Source: Acidobacteriota bacterium
Lineage (GTDB): Bacteria; Acidobacteriota; Terriglobia; Terriglobales; Acidobacteriaceae
Reading direction: 5' to 3'
DNA length: 9,223 nucleotides
NCBI GenBank assembly: GCA_021810735.1
Contig: JAJZIF010000113.1
Coordinates: 1 to 9,223 of the forward strand
Every line of letters begins with the position of its first letter. Within the stretch, counting starts at the first letter, position 1. The translations under genes were made by a program, and so were the position numbers. Below are positions 5,449 to 9,223 of this stretch, one piece after another. The notes under the pieces were generated by a model. That model made no database searches. It was given only the letters and a program-made list of their open reading frames with translations, and was not told the origin of the DNA.

Positions 5449-7949
5449 GAATGCTCCGTTGTAGGGGTTAGGATCAGCCAGACTTCAGCCACCTGGCAAC
5501 CGCGTCCGTTGCCTCCCAGGCCTGGCTCGCGCGTCCAAGACAGCTTCAGTTCCCCGCTGGCCGTGGCTGCGGGAGGAATGGGAAATTCTTGCGGCGCGGG
5601 CGGCCATGCGCGCAGCATGTACGGGTGAATCTCGATCGTATCATTGGCCATGAGACGCATTTTCATGTGCGGCGCGTCGCCCGAGTGCACCACTCGTAAA
5701 CGATAGGGCGTCTTGGGGTCCAGATTTGCATAGTGCAGGATAAGCGGCGCGTCGAACAGGGATTCTGCCCAACATTTCCAGGCGATGGGAGCCTTCTCCT
5801 GGAATGAGTCCGGATATCTGAAGCCGATGAAAGGCGAATTGCGTAGTTCTGGATCTTGCGCGCTTCCTGGTCCCAGCAGCAAATGCGGACGGCTCGAAAC
5901 ATTCCCTAGCTGGTCGTAGAAACCGCCCGGACCGGGATCGGTGCGAAACAGCAGCGACCGAATCGCGGCGATCTGCGCCATCGAATCGGTCGTTTTGCGG
6001 ATGTCCAGGATTTGCCGCCGCATCCACATCGTGTTGCTGACCGGCGCATCCAGCGTGTCCAAGTTCGCGGCGCGTTCCACCGCCTCCCCCTGGTAGCGCT
6101 CAACGGCAAGCTGCATGCGGATACTCTGAAATAAGGCCGCTGCCAGTTCCATGACTCGCGTCCGCAGTTCGCCCGCAACCGGCTGAGTAATCGTTTCTTC
6201 CAGGATGGCCTGCGCCCTGGCAAGCAGCGGATCCGGGATGCGGCCATTGGGAGGCAAAGCGGCGGGCGGATCTCCAATGCCCAGTGGCACGGCGCCCCAG
6301 CCGATGCCCAGCATCGTTGCCAGCTGATCGCGTGCCTGTTCGACATGCGCCGTCTCGTCCAGCAGGCGACGCCGCACGAAAGCGTCGAAATAGGCGCGAT
6401 AGAGCGCCTGCTGAAATCTCCAGTTCTCCATGACGGCCGGGGAGCAGCTCTGCTCCATATCCTGGAAGCTTTCGAGGGTAACCTCGACACCGGCGTTGGT
6501 CGCAAGCGGTCCTTGCCAGTTCGACTCCAGATGCATCAGACCTTGCGCGAAGCCCTCGGCTTCCTGGGTTCCGATAAAGTAATGTGCAAAATCGCGGAGC
6601 GCATCGATGACCGTCTGCCGGGAATCCCAGGCGAGCGCACTCCAGACAAATTTATTGACATCGTCGTTGCAACCTTCGGAATAGGTAATGAAGCCGACCG
6701 TTCCCGGCAGAATGCTCCGCAGGATATTCGCCTCGCCGCGCGGGCGTGGGTTGATTGCTTCGCGGCCTTCCGTCAATGCGTAGGCCACATCCCAGTCCGG
6801 CACAGGATACTGGCATTCAATACTGTGCGTGATGTCGGGATAGCAGCGGATCGGATAGTTTTGCGGCACTGCCCGGCGCATTTCCGTGATCGTGAGCCGA
6901 GACTGCGGGCCGAAGACAACTCCGTCCAACCACTGCTTGGTGTTCTCCTGTCGCAGAATTCCGAAAAACTCCTGCATCCAGTCGGCGCTGAAGCCCTGCG
7001 GCGAGACCCACATCTGCCCTTGCGGATGATACTGGCGCAGGTTTTTCTTCTGCTTCTCCAGCAATGCCAGCAGATATTTCGGTTCGGTGTGGCCCGGATC
7101 GCCTCCCGGAACAAACACGGCATCGACGCGCGGCAGCATGGCAAAGATGCGACCCCACTCCTTGACAGCATTCTCCACCGTCACAGGATTGTCATAATCG
7201 CGATCCATCGCCGGATACCAGATCCATACATCCAATCCATAACTGTCGGCGATGCGCGACATCTCCACCATCATCTGGGCGGGGGGAAGAGGAAAGTGCG
7301 GGCTATCGGGAAGATCGTCCGAGCGCGGGGGAATCAGTTCGATGGCATTGTTCCCATAGATGGCCAACTCGCGAATGTACTGGTCCCATATTTCGATCGA
7401 CCACGCATCGTAGGCATTCGTTTTCGGGCGATACCCAAGCTGCTGCCCGCGCAACTTATATTCCGGATGACTTGTGAGACTCAACTGGCTGGCAGTAACG
7501 CTGGCCTGCTGCCTGCCGAAGTCGATTAGGCGAAGCAGCTTGCCCACTCCGAACAAAAGTCCACGCTCATCGGCGCCAAACACTGCGATCCATTCCCCGT
7601 CATTGTCCTGGCCGTGGCGCAGAAGAAAACCGTCCGCCTGCAGTGCGGCGAGCATCGCATTCGAAACCATGTCGCGTCGCGGCAGCTTGTTGGCAGATTG
7701 CCGCGTGGCTAGATACATCGTGACGCGCGCACCGACTTCCCTGGCGCTTCCCACCCGCCAGCTAATCCCGCAGCGCTTCGCAGCCTCTTCGACAAGCACC
7801 TGGGCTGCTTTCGATTCACGAGCAGTCGCGAAAGAACTGAGAACAACTGCGGAACTCCTTACATCGATGAGGCCGGCATTTTGTGCCAGCGCCCAGGGGG
7901 GCGTGACTGCGGCCGCAGTTGCAAGCTTCAGAAACCTTCGACGCCTCAT
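5445..7949 (-). CDS. Tat-exported multidomain glycoside-hydrolase-like protein, family not assigned
   Basis: This 834-residue protein begins with a twin-arginine signal (RRRRFLK, hydrophobic run, ALAQ; cleavage near residue 23), so it is exported folded. Residues about 30-160 resemble the small alpha/beta domain found in front of GH20, GH67 and GH115-type barrels, including GADERGLLFGVGKLLRLI (125-142). About 161-455 look like a (beta/alpha)8 barrel: YGNNAIELIPP (198-208), VWIWYPAMDRDYD (241-253), FVPGGDPGHTEP (279-290), QMWVSPQGF (312-320), TYSEGCNDDVNKFVWSALAWD (split 422-431 and 432-442). A mainly helical stretch (456-680) and a beta-rich C-terminal part (about 705-832) follow. Acidic candidates for catalysis are Asp249, Asp284, Glu289 and Glu425, none proven. 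The start has GAGGAG 9 bases upstream. It is coupled to the aldolase gene. The hydrolase role is inferred from fold-like patterns; substrate unknown. Confidence 0.75.
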   Translation of the reverse strand: MRRRRFLKLATAAAVTPPWALAQNAGLIDVRSSAVVLSSFATARESKAAQVLVEEAAKRCGISWRVGSAREVGARVTMYLATRQSANKLPRRDMVSNAMLAALQADGFLLRHGQDNDGEWIAVFGADERGLLFGVGKLLRLIDFGRQQASVTASQLSLTSHPEYKLRGQQLGYRPKTNAYDAWSIEIWDQYIRELAIYGNNAIELIPPRSDDLPDSPHFPLPPAQMMVEMSRIADSYGLDVWIWYPAMDRDYDNPVTVENAVKEWGRIFAMLPRVDAVFVPGGDPGHTEPKYLLALLEKQKKNLRQYHPQGQMWVSPQGFSADWMQEFFGILRQENTKQWLDGVVFGPQSRLTITEMRRAVPQNYPIRCYPDITHSIECQYPVPDWDVAYALTEGREAINPRPRGEANILRSILPGTVGFITYSEGCNDDVNKFVWSALAWDSRQTVIDALRDFAHYFIGTQEAEGFAQGLMHLESNWQGPLATNAGVEVTLESFQDMEQSCSPAVMENWRFQQALYRAYFDAFVRRRLLDETAHVEQARDQLATMLGIGWGAVPLGIGDPPAALPPNGRIPDPLLARAQAILEETITQPVAGELRTRVMELAAALFQSIRMQLAVERYQGEAVERAANLDTLDAPVSNTMWMRRQILDIRKTTDSMAQIAAIRSLLFRTDPGPGGFYDQLGNVSSRPHLLLGPGSAQDPELRNSPFIGFRYPDSFQEKAPIAWKCWAESLFDAPLILHYANLDPKTPYRLRVVHSGDAPHMKMRLMANDTIEIHPYMLRAWPPAPQEFPIPPAATASGELKLSWTREPGLGGNGRGCQVAEVWLILTPTTEHS

Positions 7950-7958
7950 ATCACTCAG

Positions 7959-7964
7959 CTCCTC
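7959..7964 (-). promoter_or_regulatory. Shine-Dalgarno of the Tat-exported hydrolase gene
   Basis: GAGGAG on the minus strand, 9 bases before ATG 7949, supports this start and keeps the twin-arginine signal at the very N-terminus. Confidence 0.6.
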
Positions 7965-7991
7965 ATTCGTTGTCCGAAAGTATATGTATCG

Positions 7992-8006
7992 ATTTGTCGA
8001 TCAAAT
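7992..8006. promoter_or_regulatory. Inverted repeat upstream of the hydrolase/aldolase unit, candidate operator
   Basis: ATTTG-TCGAT-CAAAT is a perfect 5-5-5 inverted repeat. With a two-base bulge it extends to GTAT...ATAC. A -10-like TATACT (minus strand, about 7984-7979) lies just downstream in the direction of transcription, without a well-spaced -35. The 117-base gap is AT-richer than the genes around it and could hold a secondary promoter controlled by a sugar-responsive repressor (inference). Confidence 0.3.
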
Positions 8007-8048
8007 ACAACACACGCACGGTACAAACGTCGTGAGTTCAAGTGTTGA

Positions 8049-8064
8049 GAGAATCGATCTTCTC
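8049..8064. other. Short hairpin in the leader after the mannosidase stop
   Basis: GAGAA-TCGATC-TTCTC forms a 5-base stem just downstream of the mannosidase stop codon. No T-run follows on the minus strand, so it is at most a weak or processing-related structure and not a clear intrinsic terminator. Confidence 0.2.
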
Positions 8065-8066
8065 GC

Positions 8067-9223
8067 CTACGTTTCGAGAGTGGAGACGGATTTGACTTGC
8101 GCGTGCGGGCCGTTGGCGGTTTCGATGCGCAGGGTTTTCAGTTCCCATGGGTCCAGAGCGATGGTGCTGTCGAGATGGAGAAGCGAAGATTGCAGGCGAG
8201 CCGTGGTGTGTTTCCCGGAACGCTCCTGCACCCGGATGATCATCGCATCGGAAGAATTTTCCGCCTGCTTGATGGCGAGGACAGAAACGTTGCTCGGGGT
8301 GATCTCCAGGAAAGAGTCCTCCCAGCCTTTTTTTCCGCTGTGCCTGGAATCCATGACATATTCGGCGGGCGACTGTAACTCCTCGGCAAGCCGGTCGAGG
8401 TTCTGCTCCGCATAGTTGCCCGGCCGTCCGACCAGCCAGAAGATTCTCTCCTGCCGCCCCTGGTCTTGCCATGCGTCGAGGCTGTCGGACAGGGGAGAAG
8501 GGTTGTGTCGCGCGTACGGTGCCGAGCGAATCAGGATGGTGCGCAACAGGCCGTTCAGGCAGTCGTAGCTATAGGTGCAGTTGTTCAGCAGCGCCACAGT
8601 ATAATTGTTTCCCTGCAGTGTGCCTTGTACGGCCACCCAGTCCTGATACGGTTCTTCATTGCCATTCGTGGCCCGCTCCGCAACCGCCCCGGCAACCATG
8701 GCGAAGAGTTTTGGATCGGGGAACGCCGTGGGAATCTCCAGTTTCAGAATCTGCTCATGCTGGCGCCAGTCGATGACAAAGTGCAGCTTGACGATGTCCG
8801 ACTGAGGAAACGTCGTGACATCGACGGCAATCTCCGACTGCTGCCAGCGCAGCCTCTGGCGCGTGGTTCGGAGCACCGGGCCGTCCTCCACCACCTTCGA
8901 GGAGATGAGGGTCGGTCGACCGATCTCGTTGCGGAACTGATCCACTCCATGCGACCAGGTATCGCTGGGATCGGCAATGGCGACCAGGCCAATCTGCGAC
9001 GCCAGCAGTTCGATTCCATTGGAAGCCTTGAGGGAAGAAATGCCAAAGGCATTGTCCGAAACCGTAGCCGATGAGCCATAGGTGGGAGCTGGCGGCGGCG
9101 CATCGAACTCTTCGGAGAAAACACGATACCCGAAGGGGGGCAGATCGACCCATGCGGCCAGGCGGGTATAGAACGTGGTCATACTCTCCGACGGTCGAAC
9201 CTGGACGGGAATTTTCGTCCCAT
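8067..9223 (-). CDS. GH38-type alpha-mannosidase, C-terminal part (5' end outside window)
   Basis: GH38 enzymes are large retaining, zinc-dependent alpha-mannosidases of about 900-1100 residues, with an N-terminal catalytic barrel, a helical bundle and a long C-terminal beta-sandwich region. Only the last 385 or so residues are here. The reading frame is open to the window edge: upstream of the ATG at 9182 it continues as GTKIPVQVRPSES with no stop, so that ATG is internal. Recognisable C-terminal blocks are LPPFGYRVF, the VIDWRQHEQILKLEIPTAF stretch typical of the Glyco_hydro_38C sandwich, EEPYQDWVAVQG, VALLNNCTYSYD, LRTILIRSAPYARH, AIKQAENSSDAMIIRVQE and the closing DPWELKTLRIE. The catalytic Asp and zinc ligands lie off-window and cannot be checked, nor can a signal peptide. 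It precedes the exported hydrolase by 117 bases on the same strand. Confidence 0.85.
   Translation of the reverse strand, partial: GTKIPVQVRPSESMTTFYTRLAAWVDLPPFGYRVFSEEFDAPPPAPTYGSSATVSDNAFGISSLKASNGIELLASQIGLVAIADPSDTWSHGVDQFRNEIGRPTLISSKVVEDGPVLRTTRQRLRWQQSEIAVDVTTFPQSDIVKLHFVIDWRQHEQILKLEIPTAFPDPKLFAMVAGAVAERATNGNEEPYQDWVAVQGTLQGNNYTVALLNNCTYSYDCLNGLLRTILIRSAPYARHNPSPLSDSLDAWQDQGRQERIFWLVGRPGNYAEQNLDRLAEELQSPAEYVMDSRHSGKKGWEDSFLEITPSNVSVLAIKQAENSSDAMIIRVQERSGKHTTARLQSSLLHLDSTIALDPWELKTLRIETANGPHAQVKSVSTLET

Noticed and set aside
6345..7529. 394-codon open frame on the plus strand
   Set aside because: It lies wholly opposite the Tat-exported hydrolase gene, gives an Arg/His-rich product with no recognisable motif, and is a by-product of GC-rich codon use on the other strand.
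7474..8415. 313-codon open frame on the plus strand spanning two genes and their gap
   Set aside because: The product is Ser/Arg/Cys-rich without domains, and it overlaps two well-supported minus-strand genes (GH38 and the exported hydrolase).
8466..9074. 202-codon open frame on the plus strand
   Set aside because: It is antisense to the GH38 C-terminal region, whose frame carries clear family motifs; no ribosome site or motif supports the plus-strand reading.
1..9223. CRISPR array, tRNA genes, insertion sequence or prophage remnants
   Set aside because: I saw no regularly spaced repeats, no cloverleaf-like segments, and no transposase or integrase motifs on either strand.

Overview
The window carries 57-60% GC-type coding sequence (estimated by eye) with AT-rich intergenic gaps. 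It looks like an ordinary chromosomal segment of a soil bacterium. My best guess is an acidobacterium (Terriglobia/Acidobacteriaceae-like), from the protein style: a PhoU of this type, a PilZ/LuxR pair, and a Tat-exported glycoside-hydrolase-like protein beside a GH38 mannosidase. That assignment is inference and not proven by any marker gene. I see no tRNA, rRNA, CRISPR array, insertion sequence or prophage gene.

Layout. Positions 38-709 (+) encode PhoU, probably the last gene of a pst phosphate operon lying to the left. Positions 899 (or 935)-1486 (+) encode a MarR-family regulator behind an AT-rich leader with an extended -10 box and small palindromes. Convergent to it, on the minus strand, is a tight two-gene unit: a PilZ-domain protein (2385-2810) followed after 7 bases by a NarL/LuxR-type response regulator with an atypical receiver domain (1538-2377). 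A clean 20-base palindrome sits just upstream of the unit. Next on the minus strand is thiD (2933-3844, thiamine pyrimidine kinase). It diverges from a short secreted RlpA-like double-psi beta-barrel protein (3984-4607, +).

The right half (4609-9223, minus strand) is a carbohydrate block, transcribed right to left. It holds the C-terminal part of a GH38-type alpha-mannosidase (its 5' end is outside the window), a Tat-exported 834-residue multidomain glycoside-hydrolase-like protein, and an HpcH/HpaI-family aldolase. The aldolase start overlaps the stop of the preceding gene (ATGA). The simplest reading is a small glycan-degradation cluster: a mannosidase and an exported enzyme release sugars, and a cytoplasmic class II aldolase cleaves a 2-keto(-3-deoxy) acid derived from one of them. 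Neither the substrate nor the catalytic residues of the 834-residue protein can be fixed from the sequence alone.

The two parts most worth follow-up are the PilZ/atypical response regulator pair with its palindrome, and the unclassified exported hydrolase coupled to the aldolase.
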